A stretch of DNA of 64,000 nt, from NCBI GenBank assembly GCA_903907865.1, contig CAIVPR010000076.1, positions 16,441 to 80,440 of the forward strand, given 5' to 3'. A program made the position numbers and the translations under genes. The notes under the pieces are model-generated. The model was not told where the DNA came from. It ran no database searches and saw only the letters and a program-made list of their open reading frames with translations. This document shows, piece after piece, positions 1 through 9,119 of the stretch; position 1 is the stretch's first letter, and each line of letters starts with the position of its first letter. This stretch comes from an uncultured Acidobacteriia bacterium. GTDB taxonomy: Bacteria > Acidobacteriota > Terriglobia > Bryobacterales > Bryobacteraceae.

Positions 1-1132
1 CGTAGTTGTTCGTGATCTCGTAGTCGATCGACTGCCTGTAATGCCATGGACCCGGTTGCACCGGCAATGGCCAGTCGCCTGACGGCAACTGCTTTTCCGG
101 CACCAAGGCCACATCGATGGGCGTCGGGCCCCCGATGATCTCCGTCAGAATCCCCACCATGTTGTGGAAATAGGTGATCGTCCGCAGCCCGCCGTTCCAC
201 CAAGTGGAATACGTCGACCCGCTGCGCATCGCCGAACCGCCTTTGCCCTCCGCTACCAACCGGCTGTGCATCGCCGTTCCAACCATCTCGATTCCCAGAG
301 GCACCAGCGGGTCGAAGTTGTAGTTGAACGGGTCGCGGAACGGCGGAATGAAGATCACCGCGCCCGCCGGACCCGTCTGGTGGTGGTTGTAGACGATCTG
401 CGGATACCATTCCATGAACAGTTGGCGGTTCATGTTGGTGGTTTCCGGCATGGCCGACATGTAGAAATCGCGGTTGTCGTCGTGCCCGATGTACTTGTGA
501 TAGAGGCGCGGCAGGCTGTCCATCGACCGCTTCAGCGGGTCGGATTCCCGCATGTACCAGTTGGCGACCAGTTCCTGGCCGTCGGGATTGGCCTGAACGC
601 AGAGGATGATGTCGTCGTTGAGGATGCGCAGCGTCTCGGGGTCGGTGCGGCTGACCAGTTGGTAGACCGTTTCCATCAATTGCTGCGAGCCGACCGTCTC
701 GCTTGCGTGCAGTCCGCCGTCGATCCAGACGATCGCCTTCCCGTCCTGCGAGAGCTTGCGGGCTTCGCCCTCGGTCACGCCCTCGGCACGGGCGAGTCGC
801 CGCACGATCCCTTGGTACTTGGGCAGGTTCTTCATGTTCTCGGGCGAGGAGATGACGGCCATGTAGTGCGGCCGGCCCTCGGCGGTTTTGCCGATTTCGA
901 CCAGCTTCATGCGGTCGGATTCCTGCGCGAGCTTCTTCCAGTAGGACTCCAGTTGGGTGTACGTGGCCATCTGGTAGTCGTCGCCGATGTTGAAGCCGAG
1001 GGCGGCTTTCGGCGCGGTGATTTGTTTGGCGGACGGGGCCGGGGTGGGATTCTTCGGCGCTTTCTGCGCATTCAGCAGAGCGGCGGTGAGTATGGCAAGG
1101 GGGACGATGTTTCGAAGTCGCGAGCCGGTCAT
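1..1132 (-). CDS. M14 zinc carboxypeptidase family protein, C-terminus beyond window
   Basis: The reverse strand is open from an ATG at 1132 to the window edge, giving about 377 residues. A signal-like N-terminus is followed by a peptidase M14 domain: residues reading LHASE supply the HxxE zinc pair, and a later NHHQTGP segment fits the distal His ligand region. Members of this family hydrolyse C-terminal peptide bonds in the periplasm or outside the cell. Acidobacterial homologues are usually far longer than what is visible, so the end is missing only because the window stops. A TATAAT overlaps the chosen ATG, which makes the exact start uncertain. Confidence 0.85.
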   Translation of the reverse strand, partial: MTGSRLRNIVPLAILTAALLNAQKAPKNPTPAPSAKQITAPKAALGFNIGDDYQMATYTQLESYWKKLAQESDRMKLVEIGKTAEGRPHYMAVISSPENMKNLPKYQGIVRRLARAEGVTEGEARKLSQDGKAIVWIDGGLHASETVGSQQLMETVYQLVSRTDPETLRILNDDIILCVQANPDGQELVANWYMRESDPLKRSMDSLPRLYHKYIGHDDNRDFYMSAMPETTNMNRQLFMEWYPQIVYNHHQTGPAGAVIFIPPFRDPFNYNFDPLVPLGIEMVGTAMHSRLVAEGKGGSAMRSGSTYSTWWNGGLRTITYFHNMVGILTEIIGGPTPIDVALVPEKQLPSGDWPLPVQPGPWHYRQSIDYEITNNY

Positions 1133-1185
1133 TATATGGGTGAGTTTAGCGCAGGGCTCCTCACCGAATCGAATTGGCCGCCTAC

Positions 1186-3135
1186 TCATGTGCTCTGGGA
1201 GAATCGCACGGTCCAAGACCCTTTGGCTGCCAGGTTGTCTGCCTGAAGCAGGATTCGAAACAGCTTGGTGCCCCAAGCCGAGCGCAGCCGGGCATCGTCG
1301 ATCTTGATTTCCTCGATCACCGGCTGGAACAGCGCGGGATCAAACTCGATCCGCACCGTATTCCCCTCCGATACCGCGAGGGCAATGGTCCCTTGTCCTT
1401 CCTTCGTCGGAGTGCAGGACGTCATGAGGGTCTGCGTCGCCACCTTGGCCCGATTCCGGAGTCGCCACTCGTCCTTCAACTCGATTTGGTTGGCCCCTCG
1501 GTCTAGCCGGAGCACCCGTCGCCAAGACTCAATGCCGCTCTCCTTGGGATAGGCGGATTCCAAGTTCAGCGCGAATTCCGCTGCCGAGTCGTCCGTGCGA
1601 GCAGTGACGGCCCGCGCGGCGAATTGCCGACCGGCGGACTGCATCACACCGTCAACGGTGGGACAGTTGTGGAATGCCGACTGCATCGTCCAGATGTCGT
1701 ACCGCTTCGCACTGAAGGTTTTGGCTGTGTAGGTTTCCACACCCACGTCGATGATGGCCGGCTTGCCGTCGGCGTAGACCATGAAGTTGCCGACATCGTT
1801 GTGGTTGTGGCTTTCGGCGTTGTGGCCACCCTGCGCCGCCAGATATAGGCCTTTCGCTGATCCTTCCGTGGTCCGTGCGGCAAAGACTTGGATACCCGGC
1901 ATCCAGACGTCCCTTGACAGCGCCTGCGCCCGCGGGGCCTTCCGGAGTTCCTCCAAATCGAATAGGGCAGGCAATTGACGACCGATGCTGTCGCCGGGGA
2001 CCGCATCGGGACCGGTCATGAACGCCGAGAATGCCCCGTGCTCCATCATTTGGCGGTCCTGAACGCGCTTGCCGTAGCGATAGACCAAGTCGCCATCTGG
2101 TTGGACTTTCGCGGGTGCGTCGGCGAAATTGGTGTACCACTCGTTGCAGATGTGCGCCCGACAGATGTAGCGCCCGATCTCGCGGACGAGGGGTAGCGAA
2201 AACGCCGTATCCGCACCTTTGTTGGTAGCGTCAGCCATCAGCTGCAAACAGTCGAAAAGCGACGCACCGGCGCGGCTCCAGTATCCGGGGCCCTCATCGC
2301 AGCCGCCATCGTCGGCGTATTCATCCAGCCAGTTGTCGAGGCAGCGTAGGATTTTGGTGACAGCGGCCCTGCGGCGCTCCTCGACAGGCTCCTGTAGCAG
2401 GACTGCGGTGAGCCAATTCGAGCAGATCCAGGGTGTCCAGTTGTTCAGCGAGCCGCCATGGAAGCCCATCCAGCCGAAGTTGTCGCGGGTGATGCAGGGC
2501 GTGAGGATGCGGCGGTCCATCTCAAGCTGGATGCGTTCTGGAATGCGCTTGGAGACGCCGGCCAACTGCGGGCCGAGCAAATAGGCTGTCCACGACAAGA
2601 GACTGGCTGTTTCCCCCGCGAACAGTTCGACGATTGGTTCCGCAACGTCCGGCAGTCCGACGCCCGCCCGTTGCGCACCGAGGTGTGCTGGAACTCCCCA
2701 GAAGCTCTCCTCGCAGGTCAGCCAGACGCCGTTGGAGATCTCGTCCATGAAGCGGCCCTTGCCCTCAATGCACTCGGCGACGACCAAGTCCTGGAGCCTG
2801 CGACGCCGCCGGTCCCGCAGCGTCTCGAACCGGGACCGGTTCCCGTCTCTTGCATAGTCCAGAAACACCGTCGCAGGGAGGGTCTCCCAAGGCGATTTCG
2901 ACTGCTTCTCGCCAGTTTGGAGCAACTTGGCACGCGCGTCCGTCGGCAGCGCATCCCACGCAGGTCGCTCCGCAGCCCTTGGAATGGGATGGAATCGGTC
3001 ACGGGGAACGAGCGAACTCGACTCGAAGGCCGCAGAAAGGAGATTTCGATGTGTTTGGCCTGCCGCGAGTAGCGGTGCGAGCGTGGATGTGGCGGTTGAG
3101 GCGGCGATGAACGTGCGGCGGGTCAGAGACTCCAT
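1186..3135 (-). CDS. Tat-exported heparinase II/III-like protein
   Basis: A 649-residue protein starting MESLTRRTFIAAST, a twin-arginine export signal; an ATG 18 nt upstream would place extra residues before that signal and was not used. The N-terminal half looks like an alpha-helical toroid. The C-terminal half has the heparinase II/III-like beta-sandwich signature: GGHNAESHNHNDVGNFMVY followed by KPAIIDVGVETYTAKTF, with the His/Asn cluster typical of these polysaccharide lyases. It probably acts on uronic-acid polysaccharides in the periplasm; the substrate cannot be read from sequence. It stands alone, 53 bp from the M14 gene and about 100 bp from hisA. Confidence 0.8.
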   Translation of the reverse strand: MESLTRRTFIAASTATSTLAPLLAAGQTHRNLLSAAFESSSLVPRDRFHPIPRAAERPAWDALPTDARAKLLQTGEKQSKSPWETLPATVFLDYARDGNRSRFETLRDRRRRRLQDLVVAECIEGKGRFMDEISNGVWLTCEESFWGVPAHLGAQRAGVGLPDVAEPIVELFAGETASLLSWTAYLLGPQLAGVSKRIPERIQLEMDRRILTPCITRDNFGWMGFHGGSLNNWTPWICSNWLTAVLLQEPVEERRRAAVTKILRCLDNWLDEYADDGGCDEGPGYWSRAGASLFDCLQLMADATNKGADTAFSLPLVREIGRYICRAHICNEWYTNFADAPAKVQPDGDLVYRYGKRVQDRQMMEHGAFSAFMTGPDAVPGDSIGRQLPALFDLEELRKAPRAQALSRDVWMPGIQVFAARTTEGSAKGLYLAAQGGHNAESHNHNDVGNFMVYADGKPAIIDVGVETYTAKTFSAKRYDIWTMQSAFHNCPTVDGVMQSAGRQFAARAVTARTDDSAAEFALNLESAYPKESGIESWRRVLRLDRGANQIELKDEWRLRNRAKVATQTLMTSCTPTKEGQGTIALAVSEGNTVRIEFDPALFQPVIEEIKIDDARLRSAWGTKLFRILLQADNLAAKGSWTVRFSQST

Positions 3136-3238
3136 GGGACACCAACCTTGCAATTTGATTGCCGCGATGCCGTTCTGATTTGGGCCCCCGCCTGCGCGGA
3201 ATCACGCTAGATGGGCGCTTTTGGGAGCGTGGGCGAGG

Positions 3239-3937
3239 CTACGACTGCATCCCGGCCAACTCCGCCAGATCGAGCCGCCCGGTATAGATCGCCATCCCCA
3301 CCGCGCAGTGGATCCCCATCGCTTCCAGCGCCTGGATGTCCTCTACGGTCGTAATGCCGCCTGCCGCGGTGATTTCCAGATCCGTCGCGGCGCGCAGGCT
3401 CCGGAACCACTCCAGATCCGTGCCCTGCATCATCCCTTCCTTGTCCACATACGTGCACAGGAAGCCCGAGCAGTACTGCTCCAGATGCTTCACCACTTCG
3501 ACCGCCGTGAAGTCGGTCGATTCCCGCCAACCCTTCACCACAATCTTGCCATCCTTGGAATCCAGCGCCAGAATCACGCGGTCGCGTCCCACGGCGTCGA
3601 TGAGGTTCTTCAGGAAACCCTGGTTGGGCCCATTCGGTCCGAACGCCGCCGTTCCCACGATCACCTTGAACGCGCCTTGGTCGAGCAGCGCCTCGGCACG
3701 TTCGACCGTCCGGACGCCGCCGCCCACGCGGATGGTCGCCTTGGCCGCCAGCATCTCCACCAGACCGTCGTTGCTGCCCTTGCCGATCGCTGCGTCGAGG
3801 TCGATCACTTGGATCTGCGGAAATGCGGCGAACTTGGCCAGCATCTCGTCCGGACTGTCGCCCTCAAGCGCCTTTTCGCGTCCTTGGACGAGCTGGACGA
3901 CCTTGCCGTCCATCAAATCAATACAGGGAAGAATCAA
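3239..3937 (-). CDS. hisA: ProFAR isomerase, histidine biosynthesis
   Basis: A 232-residue (beta/alpha)8 barrel that isomerises ProFAR to PRFAR in histidine biosynthesis. It begins MILPCIDLMDGKVVQL, giving the catalytic Asp7, and has the second-half Asp in ILALDSKDG near residue 127 plus phosphate-binding RVGGGVR and AAGGITT loops. Its length is slightly short for the family (about 240). It is the last gene of the leftward his cluster, 19 bp after hisF. PriA-type dual use with trpF cannot be excluded, but nothing in the sequence suggests it. Confidence 0.93.
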   Translation of the reverse strand: MILPCIDLMDGKVVQLVQGREKALEGDSPDEMLAKFAAFPQIQVIDLDAAIGKGSNDGLVEMLAAKATIRVGGGVRTVERAEALLDQGAFKVIVGTAAFGPNGPNQGFLKNLIDAVGRDRVILALDSKDGKIVVKGWRESTDFTAVEVVKHLEQYCSGFLCTYVDKEGMMQGTDLEWFRSLRAATDLEITAAGGITTVEDIQALEAMGIHCAVGMAIYTGRLDLAELAGMQS

Positions 3938-3956
3938 GTGGTTGTCCTAGGGTGAA

Positions 3957-4724
3957 TCAATTACTGCTGGCTCGAACAGGGATGCCCGCGCGGTCGAGGT
4001 GTTCCTTCAAGTCCGCCACCGTATAGGTCCCGTAATGGAATACTGATGCTGCGAGGGCGGCGTCGGCTTCACCTTCTGTCAGCACTTCCAGAAAATGGTC
4101 CAAAGTGCCCGCCCCGCCCGAGGCGATCACAGGGATCCGGGTGGCGCGCGAAACGGTGCGGGTGAGCTCGCAGTCGAAGCCCGTTTTTACGCCGTCGGCG
4201 TCCATGGAGGTAAGCAGGATTTCGCCCGCGCCCAGTTCCTCGCCCTTGGCGGCCCATTCGATGACGTCAATCCCCTCGTCCACGCGGCCGCCCTTGGTGA
4301 AGACGTGCCAGCCTCCGCCCGAATGGCGACGGGCGTCGATGGCGAGGATTACGGCCTGCGCGCCGAACTCCTGGCTCAGCTCCGAGATCAACTCGGGACG
4401 GCGCACGGCGGATGTGTTGACGGAAACCTTGTCGGCACCCGACATCAGGATTCGGCGCGCGTCGGCGATGGATGTAATGCCCCCGCCAACAGACAGCGGG
4501 ATGAAGACCTTGCGCGCAGTGCGCAAAACGACGTCGGCCATGGTGGCTCGGTTGTCGCTGGAGGCGGTGATGTCGAGAAAGACGATCTCGTCGGCTCCCT
4601 GCTGGTTGTAGCGGTCGGCCAGTTCGACGGGGTCGCCCGCGTCGCGGAGGTCCACAAAGTTGACGCCCTTGACCACGCGGCCAGCGGTGACGTCGAGGCA
4701 GGGGATGATTCGTTTTGCCAGCAT
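3957..4724 (-). CDS. hisF: Imidazole glycerol phosphate synthase, cyclase subunit
   Basis: A 255-residue barrel subunit that uses ammonia from HisH to convert PRFAR into IGP and AICAR. Catalytic Asp11 ([16 protein letters not shown]) and an Asp near 130 (VILAIDARR) are present, as are the glycine-rich phosphate loops SVGGGI and ASGGAG. Length is normal. It starts 4 nt after the hisH stop, so the two subunits are made together. Confidence 0.96.
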   Translation of the reverse strand: MLAKRIIPCLDVTAGRVVKGVNFVDLRDAGDPVELADRYNQQGADEIVFLDITASSDNRATMADVVLRTARKVFIPLSVGGGITSIADARRILMSGADKVSVNTSAVRRPELISELSQEFGAQAVILAIDARRHSGGGWHVFTKGGRVDEGIDVIEWAAKGEELGAGEILLTSMDADGVKTGFDCELTRTVSRATRIPVIASGGAGTLDHFLEVLTEGEADAALAASVFHYGTYTVADLKEHLDRAGIPVRASSN

Positions 4725-4728
4725 GACG

Positions 4729-5337
4729 TTATAGCTCCACGAAGTTCTTCACGATCGCGAGGCCGAGAGGGCCCGACTTTTCGGGGTGGCACTGCACGCC
4801 GAAGACGTTTCCGGATTCCAGGACCGCCGTGTAAGGGATTGAATATGTGCAAGTTGCAGCGGTTTGTTCAACCACCGGTACATAGTAGCTGTGGGCGAAG
4901 TAGACGTGCGGCTTCAAGGGCAATCCGGCAAGAAGACGGGACGGGCGGACCAAATCCAGTTCGTTCCAGCCCATGTGCGGGATGCGTGCTCCAGGATCCA
5001 TGACTGCGGGGTCGAAGCGCTTCACCACGCCCGGGAAGATGGCGAGTCCACGTTGCTCCGGTGCCTCCTCGCTGGATTCGAACAGGCCTTGCAACCCCAA
5101 ACAGATGCCGAGAAACGGCACTCCGGCGGCGATCCGGCCCAGCAGTGCGTTGCGGACGTCCATTTCGTCCAGCGCGCCCAGCATTTGGCCGAAGTGGCCC
5201 ACGCCGGGGAGGATGATTTTCGTTGAGCGTTCCAGCTCGGCGGCGTCGCGGACCAGTTCGTAGGTTGCACCGATTTCGTCGAGCGTGTTCTGGACGGAGC
5301 GGAGGTTCCCGGCCCCGTAGTCAAATATCCCGATCAC
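4729..5337 (-). CDS. hisH: Imidazole glycerol phosphate synthase, glutaminase subunit
   Basis: A 202-residue class I glutamine amidotransferase. A GTG start at 5337 is chosen because the family N-terminus [13 protein letters not shown] follows at once and the GTG overlaps the hisB TGA in a GTGA arrangement, which implies translational coupling. The nucleophile Cys79 lies in GICLGLQG and the His-Glu pair in QCHPEKSG. It delivers ammonia to HisF. Confidence 0.95.
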   Translation of the reverse strand: MIGIFDYGAGNLRSVQNTLDEIGATYELVRDAAELERSTKIILPGVGHFGQMLGALDEMDVRNALLGRIAAGVPFLGICLGLQGLFESSEEAPEQRGLAIFPGVVKRFDPAVMDPGARIPHMGWNELDLVRPSRLLAGLPLKPHVYFAHSYYVPVVEQTAATCTYSIPYTAVLESGNVFGVQCHPEKSGPLGLAIVKNFVEL

Positions 5338-5930
5338 AACAGACCTTTCGTGGAGGGCAGTTGGTCCTTCAGGCGCTCGTCGGTGGAGCAGGCGTAGCGC
5401 ATGGCGCGGGCCCAGCATTTAAAGATCGCTTCCAGCTTGTGGTGGTTGGAGCGCCCGTACATGATTTTGGCGTGGAAGTTGGCTCCGGCGTGGACGACAA
5501 AGCCGTCGAAGAAGTCGGGGACGAGCTCGGATTGCAGATCGCCGACCAGCCGAACACGCACCAAGTCCTTGTAGACCAGCGCCGGGCGGCCGCCGAGATC
5601 GACGGCGACGACGCACAGCGTCTCATCCATCGGCAGCACGAAGTAGCCTGCGCGGTTGATCCCGACGCGGTTGCCGAGAGCCTTGGCGAAGAGCTGGCCC
5701 ATGACGATGCCGGCGTCTTCGACAGTGTGGTGCTGGTCGACGTCGAGGTCGCCCGTGGCCTTGAGGGTGAGGTCGAAGCCGCCGTGCTTGGTGAAAAGCT
5801 CCAGCATGTGGTCGAGGAACCGGATGCCGGTAGAGATGTCGTACTTGCCGGTACCCTCGATGGTGAGGTGGCCGTAGATCTGGGTTTCTTTTGTGTCGCG
5901 CTGGATCTCAGCGGTTCGCGGATTAGACAA
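5334..5930 (-). CDS. hisB: Imidazoleglycerol-phosphate dehydratase, monofunctional
   Basis: A 198-residue dehydratase that removes water from IGP. It shows the manganese-binding His motifs [30 protein letters not shown] and RSNHHKLEA. There is no N-terminal phosphatase domain as in the bifunctional enterobacterial HisB, so histidinol-phosphate phosphatase must come from elsewhere. The gene overlaps the upstream HAD phosphatase by 8 nt and hisH by 4 nt. Confidence 0.96.
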   Translation of the reverse strand: MSNPRTAEIQRDTKETQIYGHLTIEGTGKYDISTGIRFLDHMLELFTKHGGFDLTLKATGDLDVDQHHTVEDAGIVMGQLFAKALGNRVGINRAGYFVLPMDETLCVVAVDLGGRPALVYKDLVRVRLVGDLQSELVPDFFDGFVVHAGANFHAKIMYGRSNHHKLEAIFKCWARAMRYACSTDERLKDQLPSTKGLL

Positions 5931-6594
5931 GGGCGGCCTCCAAAGTATTGATATCGGGCAGGATCGCCACAGCGCCCTGCTCGTTCAGCAGCCGGACCAC
6001 CTCGTCATAGCGGGAATTGTGGGGTTCTACGATGCCGATAAACGGTACTCCGGCTGCGCGACCAGCCTTGGCATCGTCGACGGTGTCGCCGATGTACCAG
6101 CAGCGGCCGTGGGGCACGGTCTCGCGGATCTTGATCAGGCCTTCGGGGTGCGGCTTGGGGTTGGCGACCTTGTCGACGCCGATGATGGGGTCGAACGGGA
6201 CGGTGGTGAAGCGGTCGAGCGTCAACTGCGCCTCCCAATTGAGGCGACCGGTGAAAACGCCGAGGGTGTGTTTGGCGGCGAGGGATTCCAAGGTGCCGGG
6301 ATTGGCGATCCAACGCTCCTTGAGGATTAGCCCATTCGAGCCGTCGCCGTGGAAGATCTCTTGGAACTTGGTCACGACGTCGCCGAATCGGACGTCGCCG
6401 CCGAGCCCGGTGATGAACTCGTAGGACAGCTTCCAATCGTCGTTGTAGCCGCCCTTGTTCTTCCAGTCCTGAATTTCGGGGCGGGTGGGAAGGTAGCCGG
6501 TGAAGTGGTGGATTGTGGCCTGGATGGTGGCGCGGTAGGATTCGGCCACGTCCACCAGGACGCCGTCCATGTCGAATACGATCAGGTCTTTCAA
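5923..6594 (-). CDS. HAD-family phosphatase inside the his operon, candidate histidinol-phosphatase
   Basis: A 223-residue HAD subfamily IA hydrolase. Motif I is FDMDGVLVD (Asp8, Asp10), motif II is the Thr of GVFTGR, motif III the Lys of NPKPHPEG, and motif IV is [12 protein letters not shown]. It sits between hisC and hisB with a 4-nt overlap (ATGA) to hisC and 8 nt to hisB, so it is translated with the pathway. The pathway step between HisC and HisD needs a histidinol-phosphate phosphatase, and no PHP- or HisN-type gene is seen here. The role is inferred from position; the phosphatase fold is clear. Confidence 0.75.
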   Translation of the reverse strand: MKDLIVFDMDGVLVDVAESYRATIQATIHHFTGYLPTRPEIQDWKNKGGYNDDWKLSYEFITGLGGDVRFGDVVTKFQEIFHGDGSNGLILKERWIANPGTLESLAAKHTLGVFTGRLNWEAQLTLDRFTTVPFDPIIGVDKVANPKPHPEGLIKIRETVPHGRCWYIGDTVDDAKAGRAAGVPFIGIVEPHNSRYDEVVRLLNEQGAVAILPDINTLEAALV

Positions 6595-7670
6595 GATTGC
6601 GGACTCCAGATTGCGATGAGTTCCTCGACGACGCGGGCGGCCTGCTCGGGGGTCCCGGCGGTGATGCGGACGCCGCCAGCGATTTCGTAGCTACGGTCGC
6701 GGACGAGGATGGCCTTGTCCCGTAGACGGTCGCGGACTTCGATAGCGCGGTTGCCGAAATAGCCGAGGATGAAGTTGGCGCCCGACGGGGCGTATTGGAT
6801 GCCGAGGTTTTCCAAGCCCTCCCGGATCATGGCGCGTGCTCGGAGCGCCCCGGCGACGTAGTTGGCGACGTAGTCGGTGTCGGCGACAGCGGCTTCCGCA
6901 GCGAGCGCGGCCATCGAGTTCACGCTGTAGGGCGATTGCGCCTTGTGGAGGAACTGGACGTTGGCGGCTTGCGAAAACATGCAGCCCATGCGCATGGCGG
7001 CCATGCCGTAGACCTTGGAGAATGTGCGGCTCACGAAGAGGTTGGGGTAATGGCCGATCAGCCGCAGTGCGGTGACGCCGTGGAATTCAAAGTATGCCTC
7101 GTCGATCAGCACGGCGGACTGCGGTGCCGCCTGCAGGAGTTGCTCAATTTCCGCAATGCCGACTGCGGTGCCGGTCGGATTGTTGGGGTTGGCGACGAGG
7201 ATGGCGCGGGTCTTCGGGGTGATGGCCCCGATGAGTTCGGCGAGGGGGAAATCGAGGTTCGGCGGGGGCCCGAAGCCGACTTCGACGACCTTCGCCCCGG
7301 CAACCTCGGCGTAGAACCGGTACATGGCGTAGGACGGGCGGAGGGTCAGGACCTCGTCGCCGTCGTCGACATAAGTGTTGACCAGGACTTGGATGGCCTC
7401 GTCGGTGCCGTTCGAGAGCAGCATTTCGTCCGGCGAAACGTGGAAGAAGTCGGAGAGGGTGCGCTTGACGGAGGTGTAGTCGGGGTAGACGGACAAGCCT
7501 TCGGAAGTGAGTTTCTCCCGCAGGAACGCGAGGACGCCTGGCGAGCAGCCGACGGTGTTCTCGTTGAAATCGAGGCGCATCTTCTCGATGCGGTTGCCCG
7601 TGGGCGGGTGGTAGGGGGCCATCGCCTGGACTGCGGGACGGGGCGTGGGGTTAGGCAAAGCGTTACCCAA
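6591..7670 (-). CDS. hisC: Histidinol-phosphate aminotransferase
   Basis: A 359-residue PLP-dependent class I/II aminotransferase that makes histidinol phosphate from imidazole acetol phosphate. The N-terminus MRLDFNENTVGCSPGV carries the family LxxNEN signature; the PLP lysine is in SRTFSKVYGMAAMRMG and the preceding Asp in VLIDEAYFEF. It overlaps hisD by 8 nt and the HAD gene by 4 nt. Confidence 0.93.
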   Translation of the reverse strand: MGNALPNPTPRPAVQAMAPYHPPTGNRIEKMRLDFNENTVGCSPGVLAFLREKLTSEGLSVYPDYTSVKRTLSDFFHVSPDEMLLSNGTDEAIQVLVNTYVDDGDEVLTLRPSYAMYRFYAEVAGAKVVEVGFGPPPNLDFPLAELIGAITPKTRAILVANPNNPTGTAVGIAEIEQLLQAAPQSAVLIDEAYFEFHGVTALRLIGHYPNLFVSRTFSKVYGMAAMRMGCMFSQAANVQFLHKAQSPYSVNSMAALAAEAAVADTDYVANYVAGALRARAMIREGLENLGIQYAPSGANFILGYFGNRAIEVRDRLRDKAILVRDRSYEIAGGVRITAGTPEQAARVVEELIAIWSPQS

Positions 7671-8904
7671 GCCTCACCTCCACCGACCGCGCATGCGCCT
7701 CCAACCCTTCGGCGCGGGCCAGTGTCGTCACCGACGGAGCCAGTCCCTCGAGCGCCGTCCGGTCCAACTGCTGCACCGAAATCACCTTCACATAGTCCGC
7801 AGCCGACAACCCGCCCCGCAGCCGCGCGACGCCGCTGGTCGGCAGCACATGGTTTGGCCCCGACGCGTAGTCCCCCGCCGCCTCCGGGCTGAACGCCCCC
7901 ACAAACACCCCGCCGGCATGCCGGATCTTCGGCAGCAACTCCTCGTGGTGGATCGAAAGGTGCTCCGGCGCGAACCGGTTCGAAAGCTCGACGGCCTCGT
8001 CGAGCGAATCGACCACTAGGATCGCCCCGTTGCGGTCAATCGACTCCCGCGCGACATCGGCAGTCGTCAGCGTCTCCAACTGCCGCTCGATCTCCAGCGC
8101 GACTCTTTCCGCCAACACCCGCGAAGTCGTTAGCAGGATCGCCGAAGCGTCCGTGTCATGTTCCGCCTGGGCCAGCATGTCGGCGGCGAGGAACTTCGGA
8201 TCGGCATCGGCGGCGATGATCAGGATCTCCGTCGGTCCGGCCACAAAATCAATCCCAACCTCGCCCGCCAGCAGCTTCTTGGCCGCCGCGACGTAGATAT
8301 TGCCCGGCCCGACAATGCGGTCCGCGCGCGGTACGGTCTCGGTTCCGTAGGCGAACGCGGCCACCGCCTGCGCCCCGCCCATCTGGAAAACATGGTGCGC
8401 ACCAAGGATGTGCGCAGTCCCCCAAACCTCGTCCACCGGTTTCGGGCAGGCCACGCAAACGTTCGGCACGCCCGCCACCAACGCCGGAACCACGGTCATG
8501 ATCACTGTAGAGGGCAGGGGATACCGACCGGCAGGCACATACGCGGCAACCGTGTCGAGAGGCCGCACCAACTGGCCCAGCCGATGTCCGGGCCCGAGCT
8601 CAATGGAACTCTCGCGCGGCAATTGAGTCTGCGCGAAGCGCCGTACATTGTTCGATGCCACTTCCACGGCGCTGCGGAACTGTGCGGTCAACCGGTCCGC
8701 CGCGGCTGCGATCTCGCCACGCTCCACCGCGACCGCCTTGCGATCCAGCTTGTCGAACTTTCGCGCGTATTCCATCAGACCGGCGTCGCCACGGGTGCGG
8801 ACGGCTTCGAGGATCGGATGGACGACCGCCTCGGCGTCCGTCATCTGCGCGGCGCGGCGGGCCAGCACCTGGCCCATGTCTTTGGATTCGAGGATGCGGA
8901 TCAT
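7663..8904 (-). CDS. hisD: Histidinol dehydrogenase
   Basis: A 413-residue NAD-dependent enzyme that carries out the last two oxidations to histidine. Zinc and catalytic residues appear in AQAEHDTDASA, in FAPEHLSIHHEEL and near the C-terminus in SGVARLRGGLSAADY. It is the first structural gene of the operon. Its ATG lies only 16 nt past the attenuator hairpin and has no evident Shine-Dalgarno sequence, so initiation may depend on the leader arrangement. Confidence 0.96.
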   Translation of the reverse strand: MIRILESKDMGQVLARRAAQMTDAEAVVHPILEAVRTRGDAGLMEYARKFDKLDRKAVAVERGEIAAAADRLTAQFRSAVEVASNNVRRFAQTQLPRESSIELGPGHRLGQLVRPLDTVAAYVPAGRYPLPSTVIMTVVPALVAGVPNVCVACPKPVDEVWGTAHILGAHHVFQMGGAQAVAAFAYGTETVPRADRIVGPGNIYVAAAKKLLAGEVGIDFVAGPTEILIIAADADPKFLAADMLAQAEHDTDASAILLTTSRVLAERVALEIERQLETLTTADVARESIDRNGAILVVDSLDEAVELSNRFAPEHLSIHHEELLPKIRHAGGVFVGAFSPEAAGDYASGPNHVLPTSGVARLRGGLSAADYVKVISVQQLDRTALEGLAPSVTTLARAEGLEAHARSVEVRLG

Positions 8905-8920
8905 ATGGGTTTACGGCAAT

Positions 8921-8951
8921 AAAAATGCCCGCCGTCCGAGCGGCGGGCATT
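8921..8951 (-). terminator. his attenuator terminator hairpin
   Basis: On the reverse strand an 11-bp perfect stem (AATGCCCGCCG against CGGCGGGCATT on the + strand, 8924-8934 with 8941-8951) with a 6-nt loop ends in a run of five T and lies 16 nt before the hisD ATG. A strong intrinsic terminator directly in front of a biosynthetic operon, behind a His-rich leader peptide, is the layout of a transcription attenuator. Confidence 0.85.
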
Positions 8952-8992
8952 CGTTCCTGTTCCACTGCAAAACCGAATCAGGCCGATACCCG
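8944..8992 (-). promoter_or_regulatory. Possible his antiterminator pairing
   Basis: On the leftward transcript, CGGGTATCG (8992-8984, the end of the leader peptide gene) can pair with CGAATGCCCG (8953-8944), the ascending arm of the terminator, with one GU pair and one bulged A. The two structures exclude each other. A ribosome stalled on the His codons upstream would leave this segment free, favouring read-through. The pairing was found by eye, without a folding calculation. Confidence 0.55.
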
Positions 8993-9061
8993 TCGAGACC
9001 CCGTCGCGAGGTGGTGCACATGCACCCGATGCCCGTGATGGAGGACTGAGGTTACCGCCAT
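8978..9061 (-). CDS. hisL: his operon leader peptide
   Basis: A 27-residue reading frame from ATG 9061 to TGA 8978, preceded by GGAGG 3 nt upstream. Six of residues 8-17 are histidine (LHHGHRVHVHH), far above chance and exactly what a His attenuator leader requires. The stop falls 27 nt before the terminator stem. The codon run includes both CAT and CAC. The peptide itself needs no function; its translation reports charged tRNA-His supply. Confidence 0.85.
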   Translation of the reverse strand: MAVTSVLHHGHRVHVHHLATGSRRVSA

Positions 9062-9090
9062 GAACCTCCAGTGTACCAAGAGGGTTTCGG

Positions 9091-9119
9091 ACTATGCGAC
9101 AATCATGCCCAGATGTCCC
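9091..9119 (-). promoter_or_regulatory. Candidate his operon promoter
   Basis: On the reverse strand GGGACA (9119-9114) and CATAGT (9096-9091) are separated by 17 nt and would start a transcript about 23 nt before hisL. The -35 match is weak. The -10 overlaps the divergent prolyl oligopeptidase promoter region. Confidence 0.35.

Noticed and set aside
1130..1260. GATTCGAA stretch near 1250 considered as a tRNA T-loop
   Set aside because: It lies within the heparinase-like coding sequence and no acceptor or anticodon stems can be formed around it.
5334..6594. HAD phosphatase and hisB considered as a split bifunctional HisB
   Set aside because: The phosphatase is a subfamily IA HAD with a cap after motif I, unlike the N-terminal domain of enterobacterial HisB; it is a separate gene.
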